From an uncultured Lachnospiraceae bacterium (GTDB taxonomy: Bacteria > Bacillota > Clostridia > Lachnospirales > Lachnospiraceae): a stretch of DNA of 64,000 bases. The notes beneath the pieces are model-generated. The model was not told the DNA's origin. It did no database searches and worked only from the letters and a program-made list of their open reading frames with translations. The translations under genes were made by a program, and so were the position numbers. The stretch is taken from NCBI GenBank assembly GCA_947625775.1, contig CANQPM010000001.1:1-64000 (forward strand). The letters run 5' to 3'. Within the stretch, counting starts at the first letter, position 1, and the number at the start of each line of letters is the position of its first letter. Positions 51,356 through 60,773 of this stretch are shown here, one piece after another.

Positions 51356-51717
51356 GGCTATCCTCCCCAATCTTATGAACTTTTATTGTCATTATTAATA
51401 TACTAGCATATGATAATTTATTTTTCAACAAATTTCCAAATATTTACGATACAAAACACAAAAAGTCAGATTTCTTTTGTTGAAAATAAATATATTTTGT
51501 TTTCACCCGCCATATATTTTAGGCATATTTACAATAAAATTACATTTAGTTCATATTTTATTCATATATAAGTGCTAATATAAATATATCAGTTGAGAAT
51601 CAGTAATGTTTTCCATTACTCAAAGATAAAATTTTCATAATAAGCCTCGGCGCAGCGATGCGTCGGGGCACTCCTCATTTTATGGCGTCTTTTTATGATT
51701 TCTTTTTCTTATCCGTC
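51356..51717. other. AT-rich intergenic region with a probable terminator hairpin
   Basis: At 51644-51669 GCCTCGGCGCA and TGCGTCGGGGC form an 11-bp stem with G-U pairs and a GCGA tetraloop, probably ending the alarmone-synthetase transcript on the minus strand. A smaller AGTAAT...ATTACT hairpin lies near 51602-51619. No gene is visible. Confidence 0.5.
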
Positions 51718-52359
51718 CTAATACGGCTCTTGGGAAAGCGAATGTACCTCCTCATTTAATGAAAGCATTTTCGCGTCAAGCTCTGATACCATTCTGGCGC
51801 ACTCGTACAGCTCCTCCTTGATGCGGCTTGGCACATTTGTCTCAAATTTATAGTTGATCTTGTGCTCCAGGCTTGCCCAGAAGTCCATTGCCACTGTCCT
51901 GATTTGTATTTCCACCTTTGTGTCCACGCGCCGCTCGGAAAGAAAGATAGGTATCGACACAAGCATATGGTAGCTCTTGTAACCGTTTGGCTTGGGATTT
52001 TTTATATAATCCTTTACGGAAATCACATGTATGTCACTCTGGCGCTCGAGCATTCTGGCAATCCTGTATATATCGGTTGTAAACGAGCAGATGACGCGTA
52101 TTCCCGCTATGTCGTTCACATATTTTATGATGTTTTCTATGGTCGGCTCATAGCCGTATTTTTTCAGCTTTTTTGTTATGCTCTCCGCAGTCTTTATCCT
52201 TGACTTTATGTGCTCTATGGGGTTATACATATGGACATGCTGGAACTCGTCATTCAAAATTTCAAGCTTTGTGCCTATCTCCTTAAGCGCCGAGCTGTAT
52301 ATAAGGCTTGTTTCGCGCCAGCCCCGCATCTCAAAGCCCGTGTTTTCTATGTATTCCAT
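51718..52359 (-). CDS. Small alarmone synthetase (RelA/SpoT synthetase domain only)
   Basis: The 213-residue protein is a single-domain (p)ppGpp synthetase of the YjbM/RelQ type. It carries HIKSRIKTAESITKKLKK, the NDIAGIRVICSF ATP-site motif, PKPNGYKSYHMLV (G-loop, with the conserved Tyr) and VEIQIRTVAMDFWASLEHKINYK. It makes (p)ppGpp from GTP/GDP and ATP and has no hydrolase or regulatory domains. ATG 52359 follows GGGAGGAATGAT; the track's earlier in-frame start at 52377 lacks this site. It is divergent from a small plus-strand gene. Confidence 0.92.
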   Translation of the reverse strand: MEYIENTGFEMRGWRETSLIYSSALKEIGTKLEILNDEFQHVHMYNPIEHIKSRIKTAESITKKLKKYGYEPTIENIIKYVNDIAGIRVICSFTTDIYRIARMLERQSDIHVISVKDYIKNPKPNGYKSYHMLVSIPIFLSERRVDTKVEIQIRTVAMDFWASLEHKINYKFETNVPSRIKEELYECARMVSELDAKMLSLNEEVHSLSQEPY

Positions 52360-52470
52360 ATCATTCCTCCCGTACACATATTATTATTATATGCCCGCGC
52401 CTTCGCCATTATATGCTTTTCGCCGCCAAGATTTATTATATGCGCTGAGCCTGCCGAGTATTACTTATGA

Positions 52471-52499
52471 TTGTAAAAAGTCTGTTTTCATTATATAAT
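52471..52499 (+). promoter_or_regulatory. Promoter of the 87-residue small protein gene
   Basis: TTGTAA (52471-52476), a 17-bp spacer and TATAAT (52494-52499), about 60 bases before ATG 52563. Confidence 0.65.
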
Positions 52500-52562
52500 T
52501 TCCCTATACTTTTATTCCCGACGCGCCGCGCGCAAAAAATACAGGATAGGAGACGCAATGCA

Positions 52563-52826
52563 ATGTTTAGGTTATGGGCAAAAATATTCAAGGACAACCG
52601 ACTGATAAGGGACACCGTGGTCTGCGACGATACAGACGACACAAGGACTCACAAGGTTTTCAACGCGCTCGATAAGGCATGCTATGAGCTTGACCTCGGA
52701 AAGCCAATTTGGCTTGACGCCACTGTCGCTGAATTTAAGCGCCACAGCAAGACGCGCTTCAGGGCGGACAATTTTATTGAGGATATAGACTTTGATTATC
52801 TTGAAATACAGATAATTGAGGAATGA
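52563..52826 (+). CDS. Conserved small soluble protein, function unknown
   Basis: The 87-residue product reads MFRLWAKIFKDNRLIRDTVV and later CYELDLGKPIWLDATVAEFK, ending in an acidic EDIDFDYLEIQIIEE tail. It has no membrane segment. The first part resembles short conserved proteins that Lachnospiraceae genomes often carry, but I cannot name a family. The ATG at 52563 follows AGGAG at 10 bases; the upstream in-frame ATG has no such site. It is divergent from the alarmone synthetase gene. Confidence 0.55.
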   Translation: MFRLWAKIFKDNRLIRDTVVCDDTDDTRTHKVFNALDKACYELDLGKPIWLDATVAEFKRHSKTRFRADNFIEDIDFDYLEIQIIEE

Positions 52827-52873
52827 TGCCGATAACGCTTTTTTGATTTTTATAAAGTTATGCATATTTACTC

Positions 52874-52902
52874 TTGACTTATGGAACGATAAGGTGTAGT
52901 AT
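52874..52902 (+). promoter_or_regulatory. Promoter of the hemolysin III gene
   Basis: TTGACT (52874-52879), a 17-bp spacer and TAGTAT (52897-52902), with a leader of about 130 bases to the ATG. Confidence 0.65.
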
Positions 52903-53041
52903 TCTAGTAAATGATATGTAGTAATCAAAACTACATATTGAAACATTGACCGTAATACCATAAAATCAATTTTTAATTTGCGCCACCTGATATGCCGTTT
53001 TTACTTTCAGCTTTCAGGGCGGGCGCGGAAAAGAGGTAAAT

Positions 53042-53683
53042 ATGCAGCTTACAATAAGAGAACCTGGCAGCGCCATAACTCATTTTATCGCCTGCCTTAT
53101 GGCGGCTATCGCCGCTTCGCCGCTGTTAATCAAGGCGCAGGGCGGCATCACTACTGTGGCGCTCACTATTTTTGCGGTGAGCATGATACTTCTGTACGGA
53201 GCAAGCACGCTCTACCACACGGTAAACGTGTCGGGGCGCGCGCTCAGCGTGTTCAAGAAGCTTGACCATATGATGATTTTTGTGCTGATAGCGGGCTCGT
53301 ACACTCCCGTGTGCCTTATAGTGCTCGGCGGCAGGCTTGGATATTCGCTGCTTGCGCTTGTGTGGGGCGTCGCGCTCATAGGCATGTTCATAAATATGGT
53401 ATGGATAAACTGCCCTAAGTGGTTTTCTTCCATTATTTATATAGCCATGGGGTGGCTGTGCCTGCTGGTATTCGGCACGCTCTGGAATACGCTTCCGCAC
53501 GCGGCGTTCGAGTGGCTCTTGGCGGGAGGCATCATATACACCATCGGCGGCATTATCTATGCCTTGAAGCTCCCCGTATTCAATTCGCTCCACAGGAATT
53601 TCGGCTCGCACGAAATTTTCCACCTTTTTGTTATGGGCGGGAGCATCTGCCATTTTATATTTATGTACATTTATGTAGCATAA
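53042..53683 (+). CDS. Hemolysin III / YqfA-type membrane protein (PAQR family)
   Basis: The 213-residue protein has seven likely membrane helices. PAQR/HlyIII motifs are visible: GASTLYHTV with the metal-site Ser/His, LDHMMIFVLIAGSYTPVCL, and FGSHEIFHLFVMGGSICHF with the second His pair. The conserved His and Asp residues suggest a zinc-dependent membrane hydrolase, as in adiponectin-receptor relatives. ATG 53042 follows GAGGTAAAT. It is monocistronic. Confidence 0.92.
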   Translation: MQLTIREPGSAITHFIACLMAAIAASPLLIKAQGGITTVALTIFAVSMILLYGASTLYHTVNVSGRALSVFKKLDHMMIFVLIAGSYTPVCLIVLGGRLGYSLLALVWGVALIGMFINMVWINCPKWFSSIIYIAMGWLCLLVFGTLWNTLPHAAFEWLLAGGIIYTIGGIIYALKLPVFNSLHRNFGSHEIFHLFVMGGSICHFIFMYIYVA

Positions 53684-53735
53684 ATACATTGCGCGTCACG
53701 TCTGGCAGCGTGTAGTTTCTTTTAATGGCTTTGTA

Positions 53736-53797
53736 GCACATTGTTAATGTACTCGCGGATTTTCTTTGCGGTACATTAGCAATGCCCTATTTTTTTC
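53736..53797 (+). terminator. Terminator of the hemolysin III gene
   Basis: GCACATTGTTAATGTAC (53736-53752) pairs with GTACATTAGCAATGC (53771-53785), and TTTTTTT follows after four bases. Confidence 0.7.
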
Positions 53798-53975
53798 AGC
53801 AAATCAGGCTTAATTTATTATACCATTCTTTTTTGTCATTCTTTTTTCCGCTATATTCTTTACTTTTTCACATATTGTTGTTAAAATGTATATAGATGTC
53901 TTTTCAAATCAGGTGCAAAAAGAGAAGGTTTATGTCTTTTTGGCACGGAAGGAAAGCAGGAATGGGGGAAATATT

Positions 53976-55766
53976 ATGATAGATGCAATCTTTGACACCG
54001 CCTACCCCGCGGGGCGGTTTGACACATCGCTTAATCTGATAGAGGGCAATCCCTATATGTACCGCTTTTTCGGCTCAAATGTGTATTTTTCCATACAAAA
54101 AATCGTAAACGCGGATGAGCAGAAAAAGCTTGCCGAGGACATCGAGCAATGCAGGCAGAACCCGCAGCTGCGCATAGACGAGTGCATACACATCAGCAAC
54201 AGCAAAGGCGGGCAGGATTGCTATTTTCTGGGAATGAAGCTCTCTGACACCCCTGACATTCTCAATATAACGCTTATAAACGTCACGGAGAGCAAGGCGC
54301 ACATCAATTCGCTCAACAGGCGTCTTATGCTTGCGCGCAATTACCTCACGCTCAACGGTACTGCGGTTTTTGTATATAAGCCCTCAACCAATTTTATAGA
54401 AATTTCCTATGTAAAAAATGAGCAGACCGCCGTATTCTACAATATGGACATCGACGAGTGGAAAGCCCAAATGTATGAGGAAAACAGGATAAATCTTGAG
54501 GATAAGGATTTATTCGACCTTCTGTGCGCTACGATAAAGCTCGCAAATGAAAGCCGCACTGTTATTTTTAGGGGGAGCATCATAGGCGACAGGAACCGCA
54601 TGGAGACCTACCGCGTCAATCTGAACATACATGAGTACACGGGAGACGAGCCCGTTGTGGCAGGCACATGGGCCATCATCAATCCTGGCTCAAACGATGC
54701 CAACAGCGATTACTTCGAGGACTCATACATAGACGCGCTCACGGGGCTGCTCAACAAAAAGGCGATTATATCATACGCCGAAAATGCCGTAAGCGGCATA
54801 AACCACGACAATGTGGCGCTTGCCATCATGGATATCGACAATTTTAAGGGCGTAAACGACAACTACGGCCATATGTTCGGCGACAAGGTCATCAAGGCTG
54901 TCGGCGAGGTTATAAAGAGCGCCGTCGGCACTGACGCCGTAGCGGGACGCATGGGCGGCGACGAGTTTCTGATAGTGTTTGAAAAATGCCAGAATGAGCT
55001 TGAATACAGAAATATCCTAAGATGCATTAAGTCAAATGTCCATGCCGTATATAACGGCCAGATGGGCGACAATACGCTCTCATGCTCTATAGGTCTTGCA
55101 AGATACGGATATGGCCCGGGCTCCACCTCATACCACGATTTGTTTAAAATCGCTGACAGGGCGCTTTACCTTGCAAAGCAGAAGGGCAAGGACCGCTATA
55201 TTATTTACAAGCCTGAAATACACGGCGATTATTCATCTAAGGGTGATAACGGCGATATTGTAAACATATCAAACAGCTACTATTCGGCGGCGGAAATCGA
55301 CAAGCTCCACACATTATTCACACGCATCATAGTAGAGGGCATAGATGTCATACCGGAAACGCTTGACCTGTTTGCAAAGGCGTTAAAGCTTGACAGGGTG
55401 AGTGTATTCTATGGCGAGGGAAATTCGCCAAAGTTTACAAGCAATTATAACGGCAGCGTATGCCCCGCGAACCCTATAGTCATAAAAGATGAAAAGTACC
55501 TCGGGCTTTTCAATAACAATATGCTTGCCATGAGCAATGTCCACGCGATAGAATATTCCTGCCCTAATGTTTTCAACGTGCTGATCGATACGGAAATTTC
55601 AAGCACCATGCAATATGTCCTAAGAGATGCAGGCAATAACGTAGCAGGACTTATAACGGCGGATATATTTGGAATACCTATCGCGTTCCCAAAAATAGTT
55701 ACTAACGTGTACCAGAATATGTGCAGCATAATAAACGCCGTGCTTTTGCGTGAAAAGCTGATTTAA
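53976..55766 (+). CDS. GGDEF diguanylate cyclase with N-terminal PAS-like and C-terminal unassigned domains
   Basis: The 596-residue cytoplasmic protein has an N-terminal PAS-like region (about 1-125), a second PAS-like segment (about 130-265), a canonical GGDEF domain (about 270-430, with GRMGGDEFLIVFEKC and MDIDNFKGVNDNYGH) and a C-terminal region (about 440-596) that may be GAF-like. The GGDEF motif is intact, so it should make cyclic-di-GMP. ATG 53976 follows GGGGGAAA; earlier in-frame ATGs lack this. It stands alone and ends at a bidirectional terminator facing spoVT. Confidence 0.88.
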   Translation: MIDAIFDTAYPAGRFDTSLNLIEGNPYMYRFFGSNVYFSIQKIVNADEQKKLAEDIEQCRQNPQLRIDECIHISNSKGGQDCYFLGMKLSDTPDILNITLINVTESKAHINSLNRRLMLARNYLTLNGTAVFVYKPSTNFIEISYVKNEQTAVFYNMDIDEWKAQMYEENRINLEDKDLFDLLCATIKLANESRTVIFRGSIIGDRNRMETYRVNLNIHEYTGDEPVVAGTWAIINPGSNDANSDYFEDSYIDALTGLLNKKAIISYAENAVSGINHDNVALAIMDIDNFKGVNDNYGHMFGDKVIKAVGEVIKSAVGTDAVAGRMGGDEFLIVFEKCQNELEYRNILRCIKSNVHAVYNGQMGDNTLSCSIGLARYGYGPGSTSYHDLFKIADRALYLAKQKGKDRYIIYKPEIHGDYSSKGDNGDIVNISNSYYSAAEIDKLHTLFTRIIVEGIDVIPETLDLFAKALKLDRVSVFYGEGNSPKFTSNYNGSVCPANPIVIKDEKYLGLFNNNMLAMSNVHAIEYSCPNVFNVLIDTEISSTMQYVLRDAGNNVAGLITADIFGIPIAFPKIVTNVYQNMCSIINAVLLREKLI

Positions 55767-55803
55767 TGCCAAACCACTTAAACTTGTGAGAAATATGCGA
55801 AAT

Positions 55804-55830
55804 AAAAAAGGAGCTTGCCGCTCCTTTTTT
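55804..55830. terminator. Bidirectional terminator between the GGDEF gene and spoVT
   Basis: AAAAAAGGAGC and GCTCCTTTTTT are perfect 11-base complements around a five-base loop, with T runs on both strands, between convergent stops. Confidence 0.9.
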
Positions 55831-55838
55831 AATATTGC

Positions 55839-56387
55839 TTACTGCTCCATCTGCTTTCCAAGAAAGCCCGCAGCCGACTGCGCCAGCTTCATCTCCACCT
55901 CGTTCATCTCATCTCCTGCGTTTGTTGACAGGAGCACTACAGCGCCAATTATATCTCCCTGAGTAATTATCGGGATAATTACCTCCTGCTGGTATTCGTC
56001 ATTTTCATTGTCAACCACGCTGACATAGCTTTTTTCGCCTTTTGAGGCGCATACCGCCTCGCGCGAGTTCATTTTATCCTCCAGTTCCTTGCTCACGCTC
56101 TTGCCAAGTATCTGCTTGCTGTTACTGCCTGCCGCGGCTATTATCTGATCCCTGTCCGCTATCAGCGCCACATGACCTGACACCTGCGAAAGGCTCTCCG
56201 CATACTGCTTGGCAAAATCTCCGAGTTCTCCGATAGGTGAATATTTCTTTAAAATAATCGCGCCCTCGTTGTTTGTGAATATTTCCAGTGGGTCGGCTTC
56301 CCTTATCCTCAGAGTCCTTCGTATCTCCTTTGGTATAACCACACGCCCGAGGTCGTCAATTCTACGCACTATTCCCGTAGCCTTCAC
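55839..56387 (-). CDS. spoVT: Stage V sporulation protein T (AbrB/GAF regulator)
   Basis: SpoVT controls late forespore genes. The 182-residue protein begins with an AbrB swapped-hairpin DNA-binding domain (ATGIVRRIDDLGRVVIPKEI, about 1-45), followed by a GAF-like C-terminal domain. Length and start fit the Bacillus protein (178 residues). GTG 56387 is the chosen start because the homologous sequence begins there and GGAGGAAAT lies upstream; in-frame ATGs at 56402 and 56516 would add unrelated residues. It is the clearest evidence that this organism sporulates. Confidence 0.92.
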   Translation of the reverse strand: MKATGIVRRIDDLGRVVIPKEIRRTLRIREADPLEIFTNNEGAIILKKYSPIGELGDFAKQYAESLSQVSGHVALIADRDQIIAAAGSNSKQILGKSVSKELEDKMNSREAVCASKGEKSYVSVVDNENDEYQQEVIIPIITQGDIIGAVVLLSTNAGDEMNEVEMKLAQSAAGFLGKQMEQ

Positions 56388-56482
56388 CGATATTTCCTCC
56401 ATTTCAAAACTAGTATTTACAACGGCTTTTATCTTTATAAGCTGTAACTCTAGTATTTGTAAATGTTGGCTTTTTATACCGA

Positions 56483-57844
56483 TTAAAGCTTTAAAATATT
56501 TATAAGCAGAATCCACGCCAGACCATAATACGTAACAACGCCGACTAAATCGTTCACCGTGGTAATAAGAGGTCCTGACGCGACCGCGGGATCGACTTTA
56601 ATTTTATGAAAAAATATAGGAACTATCGTACCCACAAGGCTTGATATTGTCATGGCGACTATCAGCGCCGCTCCCGCGCAGCCCGATATGGCAAACGCCT
56701 GCGTTAATGCCCTGCCCTTGAACACGGACAAATATAATCCTATCAGCACAAACGACAACGCGCCAAGTATAATGCCGTTAAAAAAGCCGATGCGCATTTC
56801 ATTGATTACTATCATAAATTTCTGCTTTGCGCCAAGGTTTTCATCCATTAAAAGCCTTATCGTCACGGCAAGCGACTGTGTTCCCACGTTCCCCGCCATA
56901 TCAAGCACCACTGACTGAAAGCTTGCAATAATAACAAGCTGCGCGATAACCCCTTCAAAAAGCCCCGTCACGGAAGATACCGCAATCCCCAGCGCCAGCA
57001 GCACCAAAAGCCACGGAAGACGTTTTTTGATACTCTCCGCAAGTGATTCCTCAAGCTCCGCCTCCTCGGTCATACCAGCAAGCTTCGCATAGTCCTCACC
57101 CATTTCATCATCTACAGCCTCCACAACGTCCTGAGCCGTAATTACGCCAATAAGCTTGTTTTCATCATTTAGAACAGGTATATAATCCTCAGAATATTCC
57201 TTCAGCTTGTCAATAGACTCCCCAATATCGTCGGTATCCTTTACATACGGAAATGAATGTGTAATCAGCGTTTCAAGCTCAACATAATTCCTTGCAATAA
57301 TCAAATCCTTTAAATCAATCGCCCCGTAAAACGTACCGTCATCATCACGCACAAAAATCGTCGTAATATTATCATTGTCCTCCGCCTGCGCAATAAGGGC
57401 GCGCATTGCCTGCTTTATGGTGAGCCGCCGCTCTATCTCTATAAAATTGGTAGTCATTCGGCTGCCTATCTCATTGTCCTTGTATGAAAGGATTAGATTA
57501 ATGTCCTCCTTAGACTCGTCATCAATCAAATCAATAAGCTGATTCCTAGTCTCCTCGTCCATCTCCTCAAGGACATCAACCGCGTCGTCAGCGTCCATCT
57601 TTTCGATAATGTCCGCCGCCCGCTCAGGCTCCAGCTCGCCCAGATACTTCTGCGGATCGTCAAGATAAGCAAATACCTCCGACACCCGCTCAATCCCCAA
57701 AATCCGGTAAAGAACACTGCGCTCCCTCTCATCAAGCTCATCCAAAATATTCGATATATCATTATCATGATAATCATTAAGCTTCTCCGCAATCACATTC
57801 GGAGCATTCCCGCTGCGTATCAGCTCTACAATCTCATTCCCCAC
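56483..57844 (-). CDS. mgtE: Magnesium transporter
   Basis: MgtE is a Mg2+-gated channel for Mg2+ uptake. The 453-residue protein has the N-terminal MgtE_N domain (LEELEPERAADIIEKM-like helical repeats, here YLGELEPERAADIIEKMDA), two CBS domains (about 135-250) and five C-terminal membrane helices with the signature DMAGNVGTQSLAVTIRLL. GTG 57844 is used as the start (GGGGGTG upstream). No M-box riboswitch is visible in the short upstream gap. Confidence 0.94.
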   Translation of the reverse strand: MGNEIVELIRSGNAPNVIAEKLNDYHDNDISNILDELDERERSVLYRILGIERVSEVFAYLDDPQKYLGELEPERAADIIEKMDADDAVDVLEEMDEETRNQLIDLIDDESKEDINLILSYKDNEIGSRMTTNFIEIERRLTIKQAMRALIAQAEDNDNITTIFVRDDDGTFYGAIDLKDLIIARNYVELETLITHSFPYVKDTDDIGESIDKLKEYSEDYIPVLNDENKLIGVITAQDVVEAVDDEMGEDYAKLAGMTEEAELEESLAESIKKRLPWLLVLLALGIAVSSVTGLFEGVIAQLVIIASFQSVVLDMAGNVGTQSLAVTIRLLMDENLGAKQKFMIVINEMRIGFFNGIILGALSFVLIGLYLSVFKGRALTQAFAISGCAGAALIVAMTISSLVGTIVPIFFHKIKVDPAVASGPLITTVNDLVGVVTYYGLAWILLINILKL

Positions 57845-57922
57845 ACAAACACCCCCACTTCACACAAACATTCTCAACACAGTCATTTCCAATAACCTAG
57901 CCCGAGAAGCGACCTCACTCCA

Positions 57923-58579
57923 TCACTCACTCCTCCTTATTATATCCTCCAATCCAAGCAAAGTATCAGCAACACCATACAGCATCGGCATAACTTCTTC
58001 ATCAGGCTCCGTCAAATCAGGCACCATCACAGCCTTACACCCCGCCGCATACGCCGCCTTAATCCCATTCGGCGAATCCTCCACCGCAATACAGTCCTCT
58101 GGTTTCTCCCCAATCTGCTCACACGCATACAAATACACGTCAGGCGCAGGCTTCCCATTCTCCACCTGCTTAGCACTCACAATCTTATCAAACTTATCCT
58201 TTACCCCAATCTTCTCCAAATGCTCAAGCGTAAGCTCTATCGGCGTCGCCGTCGCCACCGCCGCCTTTATTCCCCTACTATGCAAAAACGCGAGTATCTC
58301 ATCGATACCCGTCTTCTTTTCAAGCCCGTATTTCTCCAGACGCTCAGCGACAATAGCACGCCTTGTCTCACGTATGGCATAATAATCAAACGCCTCGCCA
58401 AAAATATCCTTCATTAGCTTAGCGGCAAGCCGTGCATCAAGGCTTCTGAGCATCAGCGCGTGTTCTCTTGTAAACTCCGTAAAGCCCGCATGCGCCGCCG
58501 CCTCGCACCATGCCTTGTTGTAGTGCTTTTCAGTGTCTATAAGCACGCCGTCCATATCAAAAATCACGGCATTAACCAT
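57923..58579 (-). CDS. HAD-superfamily phosphatase / beta-phosphoglucomutase-like
   Basis: The 218-residue enzyme has a helical cap and the HAD motifs VIFDMDGVLIDTEKHY (nucleophile and acid-base Asp), VATATP (motif II), a Lys in NGKPAPDVYLYA (motif III) and CIAVEDSPNGIKAA (motif IV). It resembles beta-phosphoglucomutase and general sugar-phosphate phosphatases. The start overlaps the end of the upstream ATPase gene by 8 bases, so the two are translationally coupled. Confidence 0.9.
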   Translation of the reverse strand: MVNAVIFDMDGVLIDTEKHYNKAWCEAAAHAGFTEFTREHALMLRSLDARLAAKLMKDIFGEAFDYYAIRETRRAIVAERLEKYGLEKKTGIDEILAFLHSRGIKAAVATATPIELTLEHLEKIGVKDKFDKIVSAKQVENGKPAPDVYLYACEQIGEKPEDCIAVEDSPNGIKAAYAAGCKAVMVPDLTEPDEEVMPMLYGVADTLLGLEDIIRRSE

Positions 58580-59831
58580 ACAGGATTTCCTCCTTTGTGA
58601 GATTTTGATTTTGCTGCATAAGATTTAAAAGCGTGATGTAATTCTTTATCATATCCCTCGGAGTGACACCCTCGTCCTTCTCCGCCTTGGCGTACTGCTT
58701 TTTCAGGAAATATATATAATCGTCATGCTCTAAAGCTGGTTTATATCCGTACAGCGTACTGTGTATATCCGCAAGCTTTTCAAGCAGCACATACATCTCG
58801 CCCGGGTTCAGCGGCGTAAGCCTTATGATTGGCGATGCCATGTCCTGCAGCTTGGCTGTATTTCCCTCCTCTATGTCAGAAACGGCAAGCCTTGACCGAA
58901 GCGGCTCAAAGCTGAACACGCCGCGCACCTTGTCTTCCATCGCTTCCTTAGTCACGCTTATGATAATGCCAAGATTTGACGCCTTGCCCTGCAGCGCGTC
59001 ATTATATATGGAAAGCAGCTTGTTGTAATTGTACTCGCGTCCCACACGGCTTGGAATCTCATAGAGCGTGGCAAGCTCGTCCATGCACACATAGAGCCCG
59101 GCGTAACCCGCCTTAACCACAAACACGGCAAACAGCTTGATAAAATCATACCAGTTGTCGTCAGTGATTATAAGGTTCACGCCCAGCTCGTTTTTCGCCT
59201 CAGTCCTCGTCTTGTACTCGCCGCACAGCCAGCGCAGGGCGCGCTTTTGAAGCTCAGTATCGCCTGTCCTGTGCCCTTTATAATATGAGGCAAGCACCTT
59301 GCCAAAGTCAAAACCGTTTACGCGCTCCTCCATAGACGAGGTTATCTTGTATATCTTCTGGCTCACCCTCACGTCAAAGACCTCATGTCCTGGCACCAGT
59401 CCCTCATACTGGACAACCTCGTTTTCAAGCGAGCCTATCCATTTGTCAAGAATAAGCTGCAGCGCGCCGTTGTCAGGACACGCCCTCGTCGCCATGTTTC
59501 TGATAAGCTCCCTGTACGTGGCAAGCCCCTGCCCCTTGTTGCCGACAAAGCGCTTATCCACGGAAAGCTCCACGTCAGTCACGACAAAATTCTTCTCCAT
59601 CACATGGTTTCTTATCGCATGCATAAGGAAAGTCTTGCCGCTGCCGTACTTGCCTTCTATAAAGCGGAAAGCCGCCCCGCCCTGTTCAATAATGGAAACG
59701 TCCTGCAGAAGCGCCTGTATCTCGCTGCGCCTGCCGACAGTGATATACTCAAGTCCTACTCTCGGCACGACTCCGCTCTTTAATGAATTTAAAACCGTAG
59801 CAGCCTCTGCCGCCGTTATCCCGCTACCCAT
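58572..59831 (-). CDS. P-loop ATPase of the BrxC/BrxD (DUF2791) type
   Basis: The 419-residue protein belongs to the BREX ATP-binding (DUF2791) group. Landmarks: GRRSEIQALLQDV near the N-terminus, Walker A IEGKYGSGKTFLMHAI (about residues 58-73), Walker B-like GLYVCMDELATL (about 255) and SVTKEAMEDKVRG. Such ATPases occur in BREX defence and in Ter-linked DNA-processing clusters. Here no BREX core genes (pglX, pglZ, brxA/B) are near; the neighbours are a DUF4391 gene and an HAD gene. ATG 59831 follows GGGGGA; an earlier in-frame ATG at 59882 is less well placed. Confidence 0.8.
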   Translation of the reverse strand: MGSGITAAEAATVLNSLKSGVVPRVGLEYITVGRRSEIQALLQDVSIIEQGGAAFRFIEGKYGSGKTFLMHAIRNHVMEKNFVVTDVELSVDKRFVGNKGQGLATYRELIRNMATRACPDNGALQLILDKWIGSLENEVVQYEGLVPGHEVFDVRVSQKIYKITSSMEERVNGFDFGKVLASYYKGHRTGDTELQKRALRWLCGEYKTRTEAKNELGVNLIITDDNWYDFIKLFAVFVVKAGYAGLYVCMDELATLYEIPSRVGREYNYNKLLSIYNDALQGKASNLGIIISVTKEAMEDKVRGVFSFEPLRSRLAVSDIEEGNTAKLQDMASPIIRLTPLNPGEMYVLLEKLADIHSTLYGYKPALEHDDYIYFLKKQYAKAEKDEGVTPRDMIKNYITLLNLMQQNQNLTKEEILYG

Positions 59832-59885
59832 TGCAATAGTCCCCCATGCCTGCTGCGCCCGCCGATTTAGGCATAGGCGCAAATT

Positions 59886-60563
59886 TTATGCGGTATCCCT
59901 TACCGCCTTTGAAGTCCCGCTCGGTCTGACGACACGAAGCTGCGACTGTACGAAATCCGCGTCCGCCCTTATTTTATCCAGATTTTCAAGGCTGAACTCA
60001 AACGACAGTATCTCGCTTTCGGCGCTCTCAACAGGCGAAAGTCCCTCATACGCCTTTTCAATCATTATTATGCGCTTCTGCTGGCGGATTGTGGCGAAAA
60101 TTCTTTTATGTATCTGGTCCGTGTTCTTGTTGCTGTCCTTCTCATAATCCATAAGCTCAATCATGCGGCTGTCGTCATACGGGTAAAAATCCGTAGAACA
60201 CATCCTGCCTGTAGTGCCCTTGCCCATCGGTATAAATGTACCCATCGAAAGCTCCCCGTTGCACAGATACACGAGCACCATTGAGCGCTGCAGAAGCCCT
60301 GCAAAAACCTCCGTGAGCAGGTCCGGCGCAATCTTGCGTTTAAGCGACACCTCAAACACCGACAGTCCTCTTTCCTTTACAAGCTCCGCGATACTGGAAA
60401 TGCCCTCCTTGTCTACTATGTGGTATTTCCACGTAACGCACTCCACCTCCGCCTCAAAGATGCGGCGGCATTTAGGATTTTCTATCCGCTGGAACAGCGC
60501 CTCCAGCGGCATGCCTTTGTCAACCTTGTACTGCCTTGGAATATTGTACCTTCCCTCGTTCAT
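59886..60563 (-). CDS. DUF4391-family protein
   Basis: The 225-residue protein resembles DUF4391: YNIPRQYKVDKGMPLEALFQ at the N-terminus, VECVTWKYHIVDKEGISSI in the middle, then VFEVSLKRKIAPDLLTEVF. DUF4391 genes often sit next to helicases or restriction-like ATPases. It lies 54 bases upstream of the P-loop ATPase gene, so they form a unit. The function is unknown; no catalytic motif was seen. The AT-rich gap 60564-60773 on its 5' side shows no gene. Confidence 0.65.
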   Translation of the reverse strand: MNEGRYNIPRQYKVDKGMPLEALFQRIENPKCRRIFEAEVECVTWKYHIVDKEGISSIAELVKERGLSVFEVSLKRKIAPDLLTEVFAGLLQRSMVLVYLCNGELSMGTFIPMGKGTTGRMCSTDFYPYDDSRMIELMDYEKDSNKNTDQIHKRIFATIRQQKRIIMIEKAYEGLSPVESAESEILSFEFSLENLDKIRADADFVQSQLRVVRPSGTSKAVRDTA

Positions 60564-60773
60564 GCTTCAATCTTCCTCCATTCGCAAATCACATGTGTAC
60601 AAGCTTTTCAATCGGTCTAATTATAATATATTATTAAGAAAATATCTATATATTTAATTAATTTGTTTTAAATTTTTAATTTTTGATATTTTTAATAATT
60701 AAAACAGCAGCTCAGACAGCCTTATGCGCGGCTCTGCAAACGGCGCATGTCAAACTGCCGTAAATGTGCAAAA

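Noticed and set aside
57845-57922. M-box magnesium riboswitch before mgtE
   Set aside because: The gap is only 78 bases and lacks the M-box core; no such structure was recognised.
57923-60563. A full BREX defence system
   Set aside because: Only an ATPase of the BrxC/D type is present; no methylase, PglZ or BrxA/B homologue lies in the window.
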